A stretch of 5,956 nucleotides of DNA from JBAWVR01 sp037147155 (lineage in GTDB: Bacteria; Patescibacteriota; Minisyncoccia; Phycocordibacterales; GWA1-40-21): NCBI GenBank assembly GCA_037147155.1, contig JBAWVR010000051.1:1-5956 (forward strand), in the 5' to 3' direction. The notes beneath the pieces were generated by a model that was given only the letters and a program-made list of their open reading frames with translations, was not told the origin of the DNA and ran no database searches. Positions 1 through 5,486 of the stretch are shown here, piece by piece (position 1 is the first letter of the stretch; each line of letters starts with the position of its first letter). A program made the position numbers and the translations under genes.

Positions 1-58
1 CGAACAAAAACCTGCAATTGAAAAAATAATTTTACAAAATAAATATTTAAATTATAAA

Positions 59-90
59 ATCACCCGACGCACAGTTGTGCGCCGGGTGAT
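59..90 (-). terminator. Intrinsic terminator of the 926-aa gene
   Basis: This is a 14-bp stem with a 4-nt loop, starting 15 nt past the TAA stop of the 926-aa gene. The stem is GC-rich (CACCCG paired with CGGGTG). The only imperfect pair is A/C on the plus strand but G/U in the minus-strand RNA, which fits a structure selected in the minus-strand transcript. It is followed on that strand by a T-rich stretch (ATTTTATAATTT) rather than a clean U-run, so termination may be less than complete. Confidence 0.8.
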
Positions 91-105
91 GGCGAGAGCT
101 CGATG

Positions 106-2886
106 TTATTCGAATTCTGCGAGCAACGAGTCGATGGTTGTCTGACCAATCTGACCAACAATTATATTCATACGGTCTTCATGATCGGCATACTCAGCGG
201 CTAATCGTAATATATCTCCGCGAGACATTTTCCCCGGGACGGAGACAGAGGTTTGTTCTGGTACCAGCGGTGCAGTATCTTTGCTGTTGCTTGGTGGTTG
301 AATTGGAGCTTTGAGAGTCGGCCCAAATTCTTTAGCCACAATAACTTCAGCACTACTGGTCAGACTGTATACTCCCTGCTTGATCTTCTTAAGCCACCCC
401 TCTTCGACAAACTTCGTCACAAAGCACCCGAAGGTTTTGCGACTTGGCGTCTCGGTTAGGCTTGGCAAAACGATAGGATCAATCAGTTTTTGTGCCTCTT
501 CTGTATTATGCGTCTCGTGAAATATTTTGAGAACCTCGGCCAACAAATGTCTACGATTGAGGTCTTGGAGACCACCGTAAATAGATGCCGACACTGGAAC
601 TCTTTTAGCTTTCACGGGCAGCGTAACTTTTGGAGCATCTTCTTTCCCTTCTTCAACCTTTTGGTTGGGATATTTTTTAAGCAATTCAATACCATGAACT
701 CCGGCGATGTAGATATACTTGGAATCGCGTTCCAGGTAACCAAAGGCGATGAGACTTTTGATAAATCTCTTGTACTGACCGTCCTTTGGTATCTTCCTCA
801 CCTGCCGAACTTCATCGAGCTTAGTTTTGACCTCCGCACGAGCAAATTTACTCACACATGAGGTACCAATGAAGAGATAGAGAATTTTCGCCAGCATGGT
901 TTCATTCTCTTCTCCCGGATTAAGAACATCGCGGTATGGGCCACGAAAACTAATCGTTCCTCTCGTGTTTTGATTTTCCTCATTATCACCGTCAACACCT
1001 TCAGAGTCACCCGGACTAGAGTCTGAAGCGGCTGCTGCAGCATCCTGTTCTGAATCCATCGGACCACCATTCGCTGGTTCGCCTGGAGCTTTTCCGTCAG
1101 ATGACGGTTCTCCCGCGGGCAATGTGACCGCCTGATTATCCGGTGCATCACTAGGTGCTGGTGCAGGATTTTCTGGCGGTTTATTATTCACTACTGGTTG
1201 ATCGGATGATTTGTCCGATAATGCCGGGGGTGGTGTGGACGGTGGCGATGATTCTTCAGGTTTCTTATCAACCACGACTGGCGCGGGCTTGGGAGCCGGC
1301 GTCGGCGGGGTTGGTTTGGTCGGGGGCATAGGCTTGACTCCTTGATTGGTGGTGGGGGCTGAAGAACTGGCTGGTGTTTGAGCAGGCGGAAATGGAACAA
1401 AAGTAGGTGGTGCCTTTTTGGCTGGACCATCTTTGGGATTGGCCACCACTCCATGAACCACGACTTCCGTTACCAACAAACTAGCCAAACGTTTCTTGAG
1501 CTCTGAAGGAAGATTTTTTTCCTGCTGACGCAAGACAATTCTTCCAACCGGTGAAGCAATGAACGCCCCAGGCTCTTTTTGCAAAAGCCCATAGGAATTT
1601 TTTGCTAGTTCAATAAACAGATCAAACAGTTCATCGTCCGGGACAATATCCGCAGGAAACAAGAAACTATCGATCGCCTTCTTGGCCGCTCGTGGAGAGA
1701 CAGAAAAATGTTCGAGAAGCTTAAGGACCGCTGCTGTTTCCGGATTTTGGAATTTCTTCAGCAATCGCCCATAGGGATCTCGAGCTATTTTCCCCAACTC
1801 TAGTTGTTTTTCAAATGAAATTTTCGGCGGATCGGTTTGCACCTTGCCGTACTTTTTCATGAACTCGATACCTTTATCAGTCAAAACATTTCTGGTGTCA
1901 TTAACCTTAAGGTATTCGTAGTCTGGACCTTGCAGCTTGACGATGAGGGCTTTAAAAGCGGCTACCTCTGGCACTTCTTCAGCACCAGGATAGAATACTT
2001 TATTAATCTCACGCCGAGCGACTGCCCAGTCTGTAGAGCTATTGATAATCAAACGTAGAGCGACAGCCAACTTGTTTTCATTTCCCGGCTCACGCAAAAA
2101 AGCGTAAGACAGGATCTTCTTATCGGCGTTTTCAATACGTTCTCTTTCATTAGGTTTTGGCTTTCTACCTAAACCTTTCATACCAGTGTCCTCCTTTCTA
2201 GGTAGAGGTTGAGTCGATTGTATTGGCGACGGTTTCGGCGATTGAGTTTCAGATGAGCCTTCTAGTTCTTCTCCATTTTCTGGAGGTGTTCCATCAGTAC
2301 CATCTAGAACTTGATCATCATCCTTCGGGTCAGCCAAGGGTGCTGCCGCCTCAAGTTGTTTCTGTTCTTTCTTGGACAATTCTTTCGGTTTTGGCATAGC
2401 CAAGGTCGCAGCTAGCACATTGTCTGGGTCAACTGACGCTTGTGCCGGTTCTATCTTCTCCGGTCTCGTCGGCGGGCAATAATTTTTATCGCCCATAACG
2501 TAGAAACAATTGTGTTTAGAACCTTCTTTCACATTGTCCCTAATCAACTTACTTCTCAAAGCTGTAGCCGAGGCTACATTTGGACGGACGATTTGACACA
2601 CTGCTATCCACGCACTACCAACGGATCTAGCATCAAATTGAACACCGACTTCAAGAAGACCGTGTCCAGTTTTTGAATCTTCATGCACGTCATGAATATG
2701 AATTCCTGGATTAGTATCTTTGACTGGAGCACTTCTCTTGAAGCGAACGATTTGCATACCCTTCTCGTCTTTGAGAATTTCATGCAACATGCCGGCAACT
2801 TCTGGTTTTCCTCCTTCCAAAAAATACACATGGCCATCGAATTCACCTTTTTCCACAGGCTGGACGTTTGGTGTGTTCTGACTCAT
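106..2886 (-). CDS. 926-aa protein with four winged-helix-like modules
   Basis: I do not recognise this protein as a named family. What is seen: an N-terminal domain (about residues 13-136) with a His-rich patch (H63, H65, H68, H75) and cysteines C97, C127 and C137; a charged linker (about 137-250); two helical modules (271-347 and 381-457); a long Pro/Ala/Ser linker turning acidic at its end (about 484-640); two more modules (660-742 and 778-855); a short linker; and a helical tail (about 887-926). Each module has two or three helices, then a strand pair and a closing helix, as in LTDKGIEFMKK (335-345) or IAGVHGIELLKK (727-738), which resembles a winged helix-turn-helix. There is no signal peptide or membrane segment, so it is probably cytosolic. 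The ATG start follows an SD-like AAAGGCGG with 6-nt spacing. The gene has its own promoter and terminator and so forms a unit separate from the 396-aa gene upstream, which carries one copy of the same module. DNA binding or a scaffold role is inference. The reading frame is sure, the function is not. Confidence 0.9.
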   Translation of the reverse strand: MSQNTPNVQPVEKGEFDGHVYFLEGGKPEVAGMLHEILKDEKGMQIVRFKRSAPVKDTNPGIHIHDVHEDSKTGHGLLEVGVQFDARSVGSAWIAVCQIVRPNVASATALRSKLIRDNVKEGSKHNCFYVMGDKNYCPPTRPEKIEPAQASVDPDNVLAATLAMPKPKELSKKEQKQLEAAAPLADPKDDDQVLDGTDGTPPENGEELEGSSETQSPKPSPIQSTQPLPRKEDTGMKGLGRKPKPNERERIENADKKILSYAFLREPGNENKLAVALRLIINSSTDWAVARREINKVFYPGAEEVPEVAAFKALIVKLQGPDYEYLKVNDTRNVLTDKGIEFMKKYGKVQTDPPKISFEKQLELGKIARDPYGRLLKKFQNPETAAVLKLLEHFSVSPRAAKKAIDSFLFPADIVPDDELFDLFIELAKNSYGLLQKEPGAFIASPVGRIVLRQQEKNLPSELKKRLASLLVTEVVVHGVVANPKDGPAKKAPPTFVPFPPAQTPASSSAPTTNQGVKPMPPTKPTPPTPAPKPAPVVVDKKPEESSPPSTPPPALSDKSSDQPVVNNKPPENPAPAPSDAPDNQAVTLPAGEPSSDGKAPGEPANGGPMDSEQDAAAAASDSSPGDSEGVDGDNEENQNTRGTISFRGPYRDVLNPGEENETMLAKILYLFIGTSCVSKFARAEVKTKLDEVRQVRKIPKDGQYKRFIKSLIAFGYLERDSKYIYIAGVHGIELLKKYPNQKVEEGKEDAPKVTLPVKAKRVPVSASIYGGLQDLNRRHLLAEVLKIFHETHNTEEAQKLIDPIVLPSLTETPSRKTFGCFVTKFVEEGWLKKIKQGVYSLTSSAEVIVAKEFGPTLKAPIQPPSNSKDTAPLVPEQTSVSVPGKMSRGDILRLAAEYADHEDRMNIIVGQIGQTTIDSLLAEFE

Positions 2887-2892
2887 CTTGGA

Positions 2893-2900
2893 CCGCCTTT
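2893..2900 (-). promoter_or_regulatory. SD-like ribosome binding site of the 926-aa gene
   Basis: The minus strand reads AAAGGCGG, one base from AAAGGAGG, ending 6 nt before the ATG at 2886. It supports this start and contrasts with the plus-strand ribosomal genes, which have no such site. Confidence 0.7.
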
Positions 2901-2915
2901 CTTTTTGGTTTGAAG

Positions 2916-2945
2916 ATTAAAAAGAATATACTCGTAATTTGTAAA
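2916..2945 (-). promoter_or_regulatory. Proximal promoter candidate for the 926-aa gene
   Basis: On the minus strand TTTACA (2940-2945) and TTTAAT (2916-2921) are separated by 18 nt, each matching 5 of 6 consensus bases. Use of it would give a leader of only about 20 nt and would place the hairpin at 2949-2969 upstream of the start site. It competes with the distal candidate at 2984-3011. The local AT-richness makes a chance match possible. Confidence 0.35.
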
Positions 2946-2948
2946 ATA

Positions 2949-2969
2949 AGCCGTGCCGACGCACAGGCT
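2949..2969 (-). promoter_or_regulatory. Leader hairpin followed by TTATTTT
   Basis: On the minus strand AGCC and GTGC pair with GCAC and GGCT around the loop GTCG, an 8-bp stem with one bulge, followed at once by TATTTTA. If transcription starts at the distal promoter this lies in the leader and looks like a weak attenuator. If it starts at the proximal promoter it would be an extra stop for read-through from the 396-aa gene. The structure is seen; the role is inferred. Confidence 0.45.
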
Positions 2970-2983
2970 CTAATCTAGCTCTA

Positions 2984-3011
2984 ATACTAGGGAGAAAAGT
3001 AAATATGTCAA
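2984..3011 (-). promoter_or_regulatory. Distal promoter candidate for the 926-aa gene
   Basis: On the minus strand a perfect TTGACA (3006-3011) is followed after 16 nt by TAGTAT (2984-2989, 4 of 6 matches to TATAAT). Initiation would be near 2977, giving a leader of about 90 nt. The -35 box sits immediately after the T-tract of the upstream gene's last terminator, so one unit ends where the next begins. Confidence 0.55.
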
Positions 3012-3015
3012 CAAA

Positions 3016-3048
3016 AACCCCACTTGAGGCCGGAGCTCAAGTAGGGTT
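3016..3048 (-). terminator. Intrinsic terminator of the 396-aa gene, distal hairpin
   Basis: The stem pairs AACCC with GGGTT and ACTTGAG with CTCAAGT, with one internal mismatch and a 7-nt loop. On the minus strand it runs directly into TTTTTGTT, the classic intrinsic terminator layout. It is the third of three hairpins after the stop codon of the 396-aa gene and the only one with a U-tract after the stem. Confidence 0.8.
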
Positions 3049-3053
3049 AGTTT

Positions 3054-3096
3054 GGCGGCGCTTTTTTAATTGGTGGACAATTAAAAAAGCGCCGCC
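3054..3096. repeat. Perfect 19-bp inverted repeat, loop of 5 nt
   Basis: Positions 3054-3072 are the exact reverse complement of 3078-3096, with GTGGA between them. The outer part is GC-rich (GGCGGCGC) and the inner part holds six T's facing six A's, so the would-be U-tract lies inside the stem. It sits between two other hairpins downstream of the 396-aa gene. It could act as a terminator or a 3'-end block to exonucleases. It could also be a small mobile-repeat remnant, though no flush target duplication is seen. Confidence 0.75.
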
Positions 3097-3128
3097 TCGA
3101 GTTTGTTTTTCTCGTTGCGACGCTGTTT

Positions 3129-3145
3129 GCGGATTCCAAATCCGC
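3129..3145 (-). other. Short hairpin just after the 396-aa stop codon
   Basis: GCGGATT pairs with AATCCGC over a 3-nt loop, starting 3 nt after the TAG stop at 3149-3151. No T-run follows, so on its own it is more likely a 3'-end stabiliser than a terminator. It is the first of three hairpins in this gap. Confidence 0.5.
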
Positions 3146-3148
3146 TAT

Positions 3149-4339
3149 CTAAGGAACTTTAATGTTTTTGAACATGGCCGCGGTCTCGCGGACCTTCTTT
3201 TCAACTGCCGGCCCACCAATGTCATCGATCAGTTCAACCAGTTGACCATTGAGCTGATCTTTGGTCTGTAAAAGCTGAGCGAGCTCCGCTTCAAGAGTGG
3301 AGATTCTCAGCTTCTGAGCATCGATTTGTTGCCAGATTCCGTTGACTTCAACCACCTTCTTGTCGATTGCTTCCACACCGGGAAGCAACTCGAGAATTTG
3401 CTGAAGAGACATCTGGGACACATCAATGACCGAAGTCAAAGTCGTGTGAGATTGATTGGTCGGAATCTTGTCTTCCGCCAAAAGCTTTTTGGCCTTGGGA
3501 GTCAACTCAAGCAACTTGGTGACACTACCACCGCTCTCATAATGCCACTGAATCCAATCATCATTGAAAAGATCACGAAGGCAATAACCGAAGTGTTTGT
3601 ACGCCGAGTCCGGAAACATTCCAGAAATAATAGCATCGATCTCGTCGTCGGTCAGCGCCTTGTCTTCAAACCGAGCAAAAAGCTCGGCCAGGCGTTTATC
3701 CTTCACAAGCCGCTTAAAAAAGGACGGCTTCTTCGGCGATCCCTTTGCCTTTTCCTTTTTAGGAACGGATGCCGGAGGGGTGGGCGGAGCAGCAGACGCA
3801 GCAGCACCGGTTTCAGCGACGGTCGTCGTAGTACCAGCACCAAGCAACTTCTGTTCGCCGGCAGTAACCACCGTGCCAGCCTCGGACTGAACGGGGGGCG
3901 GATTGCCGATTCCTTCCGGTGCCGGTTTGGCACCGTCTTGATTTCCAGTCATGGGATTTTTCTCCTTATGGGGTTTTGGTTTCTTGATTTTTTTCTCGAT
4001 TGGAATTGGGTGAAAGAGTTCTTTTTCAATACCCTCACCCCACAGTTCTTTAAGTGCCAACCAAAAATCTTCCTTCTTTGTCGTCTGTTGATTCAAACGA
4101 ATTTCACAGCGACAACTAGGACCGTAGGCTTGCACCTTGAAGGTTAATCCACTGGGTTTGATACCAGTGAATTTCACCGAACAATTGGCCGACTTGTCGT
4201 CTATACCAACTGTCTTGGAACCGATAACCAAAAAGGCATCAGCTCCGGGGATTTTCTCAATCATCGCTTCAATTATCTTTACGACAATATGAGAAAATGG
4301 GAATCCCTCAGGGTCAACCAACCTGGCAATTTTTGCCAT
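3149..4339 (-). CDS. 396-aa protein: HPr-like N-terminus, winged-helix-like module, coiled coil
   Basis: I do not recognise this as a named family. The order is: N-terminal domain (about 1-108); a Lys/Pro then Ala/Pro/Thr linker (about 113-206); one helical module (about 214-290) ending in LLELTPKAKKLLAED, the wing-plus-helix ending typical of winged helix-turn-helix proteins; and a C-terminal coiled coil (about 322-373) with leucine/isoleucine heptads such as RISTLEAELAQLLQ. The N-terminal domain follows the HPr pattern: DPEGF near residue 9, a first helix, KS at 49-50, then TGIKPSG and KVQAYG strands and a closing helix. The catalytic histidine position holds proline, so no phosphotransfer is expected; this likeness is by eye. 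The module is shared with the 926-aa protein encoded next on the same strand. The ATG start is preceded by AAGGAG with 11-nt spacing, and a near-consensus promoter lies about 100 nt upstream. No signal peptide or membrane span is seen. Oligomerisation and nucleic-acid binding are inferences. Confidence 0.9.
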   Translation of the reverse strand: MAKIARLVDPEGFPFSHIVVKIIEAMIEKIPGADAFLVIGSKTVGIDDKSANCSVKFTGIKPSGLTFKVQAYGPSCRCEIRLNQQTTKKEDFWLALKELWGEGIEKELFHPIPIEKKIKKPKPHKEKNPMTGNQDGAKPAPEGIGNPPPVQSEAGTVVTAGEQKLLGAGTTTTVAETGAAASAAPPTPPASVPKKEKAKGSPKKPSFFKRLVKDKRLAELFARFEDKALTDDEIDAIISGMFPDSAYKHFGYCLRDLFNDDWIQWHYESGGSVTKLLELTPKAKKLLAEDKIPTNQSHTTLTSVIDVSQMSLQQILELLPGVEAIDKKVVEVNGIWQQIDAQKLRISTLEAELAQLLQTKDQLNGQLVELIDDIGGPAVEKKVRETAAMFKNIKVP

Positions 4340-4350
4340 ACAACAACTTT

Positions 4351-4356
4351 CTCCTT
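4351..4356 (-). promoter_or_regulatory. Ribosome binding site of the 396-aa gene
   Basis: The minus strand reads AAGGAG, a strong SD core, 11 nt before the ATG. The spacing is a little long but within range, and it fixes this start. Confidence 0.75.
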
Positions 4357-4393
4357 GTTCAATATGTATTTTGCGATTTGGAAAAGAAAAACA

Positions 4394-4423
4394 GCTCTGT
4401 TTTGTCGCAATTTCAAAACGAGC
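4394..4423 (-). promoter_or_regulatory. 5' leader stem-loop of the 396-aa gene
   Basis: On the minus strand GCTC and GTTTTG pair with CAAAAC and GAGC around a 9-nt loop: 10 bp with one bulged A. It begins a few bases after the predicted transcription start and ends well before the SD, so it may protect the 5' end rather than block translation. No known riboswitch is recognised. Confidence 0.5.
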
Positions 4424-4436
4424 TTATCCGTTGCCG

Positions 4437-4464
4437 ATTATATCATAAAATGGCATTTTGTCAA
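4437..4464 (-). promoter_or_regulatory. Strong sigma70-type promoter of the 396-aa gene
   Basis: On the minus strand a perfect TTGACA (4459-4464) and a perfect TATAAT (4437-4442) are separated by 16 nt, with an extended TGA before the -10 box. Initiation is expected near 4430, giving a leader of about 90 nt. This is the best promoter in the window and suggests high constitutive expression. Confidence 0.85.
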
Positions 4465-4656
4465 TCTATTTTAGTAAATTGGCTTCGGGGGTACGATATC
4501 CGCTAAAAACCCTTAAAATGGTTGCCCCGTTGTAGAATTTGTCATTAAAAATTCATTTTATTTATATATTTATTTCGTGACCGAATTGCCGACACTTAAC
4601 AACCATGGTCAAATTGACTGTTTTGCTAAAAAACGATGACAAATCTCACAACCGGG
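4465..4656. other. AT-rich divergent spacer without a gene
   Basis: This stretch separates the divergent promoters of the 396-aa gene and infC. No convincing reading frame with a start signal is seen on either strand. There is a very AT-rich core near 4535-4575 and one weak plus-strand promoter-like pair (TTGTCA near 4539 followed by TTATAT about 17 nt on), which could add distal transcription into infC. Confidence 0.5.
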
Positions 4657-4685
4657 TTGCCAAAAAAATGGTTTTATGCTATAAA
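4657..4685 (+). promoter_or_regulatory. Promoter of the infC-rpmI-rplT operon
   Basis: TTGCCA (4657-4662, 5 of 6 matches) and TATAAA (4680-4685, 5 of 6) are separated by 17 nt, with an extended TGC directly before the -10 box. Initiation is expected near 4692, leaving a leader of only about 28 nt before the infC start, too short for the long L20-binding leaders known from Bacillus. Confidence 0.8.
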
Positions 4686-4694
4686 TAGCGCAAC

Positions 4695-4707
4695 GGAATA
4701 GTATTCC
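4695..4707 (+). promoter_or_regulatory. Small hairpin in the infC leader
   Basis: GGAAT pairs with ATTCC over a 3-nt loop. It lies between the predicted transcription start and the TTG codon, where an SD site would normally sit. It is a short stem and may be chance. Confidence 0.35.
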
Positions 4708-4719
4708 AGTTTTAAAGCT

Positions 4720-5241
4720 TTGAGCAACTATAATCAAAAGACAAGGATAAATCATCAGATTCGCGCGAGTGAAGTTCGCGTTATTAGTGAGGACGGCCAA
4801 AATCTTGGCGTCATGCCACTTAATGACGCCCTAAAAAAGGCGCAAGATGCTGGATTAGACTTGATTGAAATTTCTCCCAATGCCATTCCCCCGATCGCCA
4901 AGATCATGGACTTTGGCAAGTATCAGTATGAGGAGAAAAAGAAAACTAAAGTTGCTAAAACAAAGTTAAAGACTGTTGAAATAAAAACTATTCAAGTCAA
5001 AATCGGAACCGGAGAGCACGATTTGGCCCTCAAGGCCGCCAAGGCATCCGAATGGCTCAAAGAAGGAAATCGTATCAAGTTGGATTTGTTCCTCAAGGGA
5101 CGTTCCAAATACATGGATATGAAATTCTTAAAAGAGAGATTGGACCGCATGTTGGTCTTAATTACCGAGAAGTACAAAATTGCCGATGAACCAAAAAAGA
5201 GTCCCAAAGGTGTAACTGTTATTTTGGAGAAAGCCAATTAA
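4720..5241 (+). CDS. infC: Translation initiation factor IF-3
   Basis: IF-3 binds the 30S subunit, keeps it apart from 50S, and checks start-codon and initiator-tRNA pairing. The 173-aa length is normal (E. coli has 180). The N-terminal domain (about 8-75) shows RINHQIRASEVRVI and DLIEISPNAIPPIAKIMDFG. A lysine-rich linker (about 71-85) joins it to the C-terminal domain (about 86-171), with EIKTIQVKIGTGEHD and the FLKGRS segment matching the usual RGRE region. The start is taken as TTG at 4720. The frame is closed by TAG at 4699, no ATG or GTG lies in the gap, and the conserved RIN motif begins only 9 residues in. No SD precedes it. Rare starts in infC are known to allow IF-3 autoregulation in E. 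coli (AUU); the same logic here is inference. It is the first gene of an operon with rpmI 28 nt downstream, divergent from the 396-aa gene. Confidence 0.96.
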   Translation: MSNYNQKTRINHQIRASEVRVISEDGQNLGVMPLNDALKKAQDAGLDLIEISPNAIPPIAKIMDFGKYQYEEKKKTKVAKTKLKTVEIKTIQVKIGTGEHDLALKAAKASEWLKEGNRIKLDLFLKGRSKYMDMKFLKERLDRMLVLITEKYKIADEPKKSPKGVTVILEKAN

Positions 5242-5269
5242 ATTATTATTAATCAATTAATCAGTTAGT

Positions 5270-5458
5270 ATGAACAAAACTACTAAGTCTTACGCTAAGC
5301 GTTTGAAGGTGACTCGCAACGGCAAAATTATTGCTCGCAAGCCAGGTCAGAACCACTTCAATGCTAAGGAAAGCAGTAACAGTCAGCGCAACAAACGTCG
5401 TAGCGCTCCACTCGCAATGTCCAACAAAGACAAAGCTCGCTTCCTCATCAACCTCTAA
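5270..5458 (+). CDS. rpmI: 50S ribosomal protein L35
   Basis: This is a small, strongly basic 62-aa protein of the large subunit, close to the usual 64-66 residues. Recognisable parts are the N-terminal KSYAKRLKVTRNGKI (family pattern K-T-x-x-x-A-K-R-F-x-x-T-x-x-G-K), the central HFNAKESSNSQRNKRR basic stretch, and a C-terminal S-x-x-D-x-x-R segment. The N-terminus is shorter than in E. coli. The ATG start has no SD; the 28-nt gap from infC is AT-rich and probably unstructured, favouring SD-independent initiation. It is the middle gene of the conserved infC-rpmI-rplT order, and no separate promoter is evident. Confidence 0.95.
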   Translation: MNKTTKSYAKRLKVTRNGKIIARKPGQNHFNAKESSNSQRNKRRSAPLAMSNKDKARFLINL

Positions 5459-5486
5459 TTACTTAACCCGTTAAAATTTAAATACC

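Noticed and set aside
1..58. Possible promoter or gene at the AT-rich left edge
   Set aside because: The stretch is short and of low complexity, and is best read as the T-rich sequence downstream of the minus-strand terminator.
490..861. Plus-strand open frame of 123 aa inside the 926-aa gene
   Set aside because: No ribosome binding site or promoter, and an irregular phenylalanine-rich composition typical of the reverse of a Glu/Lys-rich coding strand.
1300..1340. Possible DNA tandem repeat in the proline-rich linker
   Set aside because: The repetition is at the level of amino-acid composition (P, A, T, K); the codons vary and no constant repeat unit is visible.
852..1454. Minus-strand frames of 99 and 87 aa within the linker region of the 926-aa gene
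   Set aside because: They are frame-shifted reads of the proline-rich linker (giving His/Arg/Pro strings) with no start signals.
3326..4147. Plus-strand open frame of 273 aa opposite the 396-aa gene
   Set aside because: Its product is arginine/serine-rich low complexity in the part facing the linker and shows no domain pattern. It has no SD, while the minus-strand frame has a promoter, SD, recognisable modules and terminators.
4747..4761. Internal AUA or AUU start for infC after the AAGGA at about 4743
   Set aside because: It would give an E. coli-like rare start, but it would cut into the conserved RINHQIR motif, so TTG at 4720 is kept.
4609..4800. Minus-strand 63-aa frame overlapping the infC promoter and 5' end
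   Set aside because: It crosses a strong plus-strand promoter and the start of infC, lacks an SD and shows no family resemblance.
4992..5237. Minus-strand 81-aa frame inside infC
   Set aside because: It is antisense to the conserved IF-3 C-terminal domain and has no start signal.
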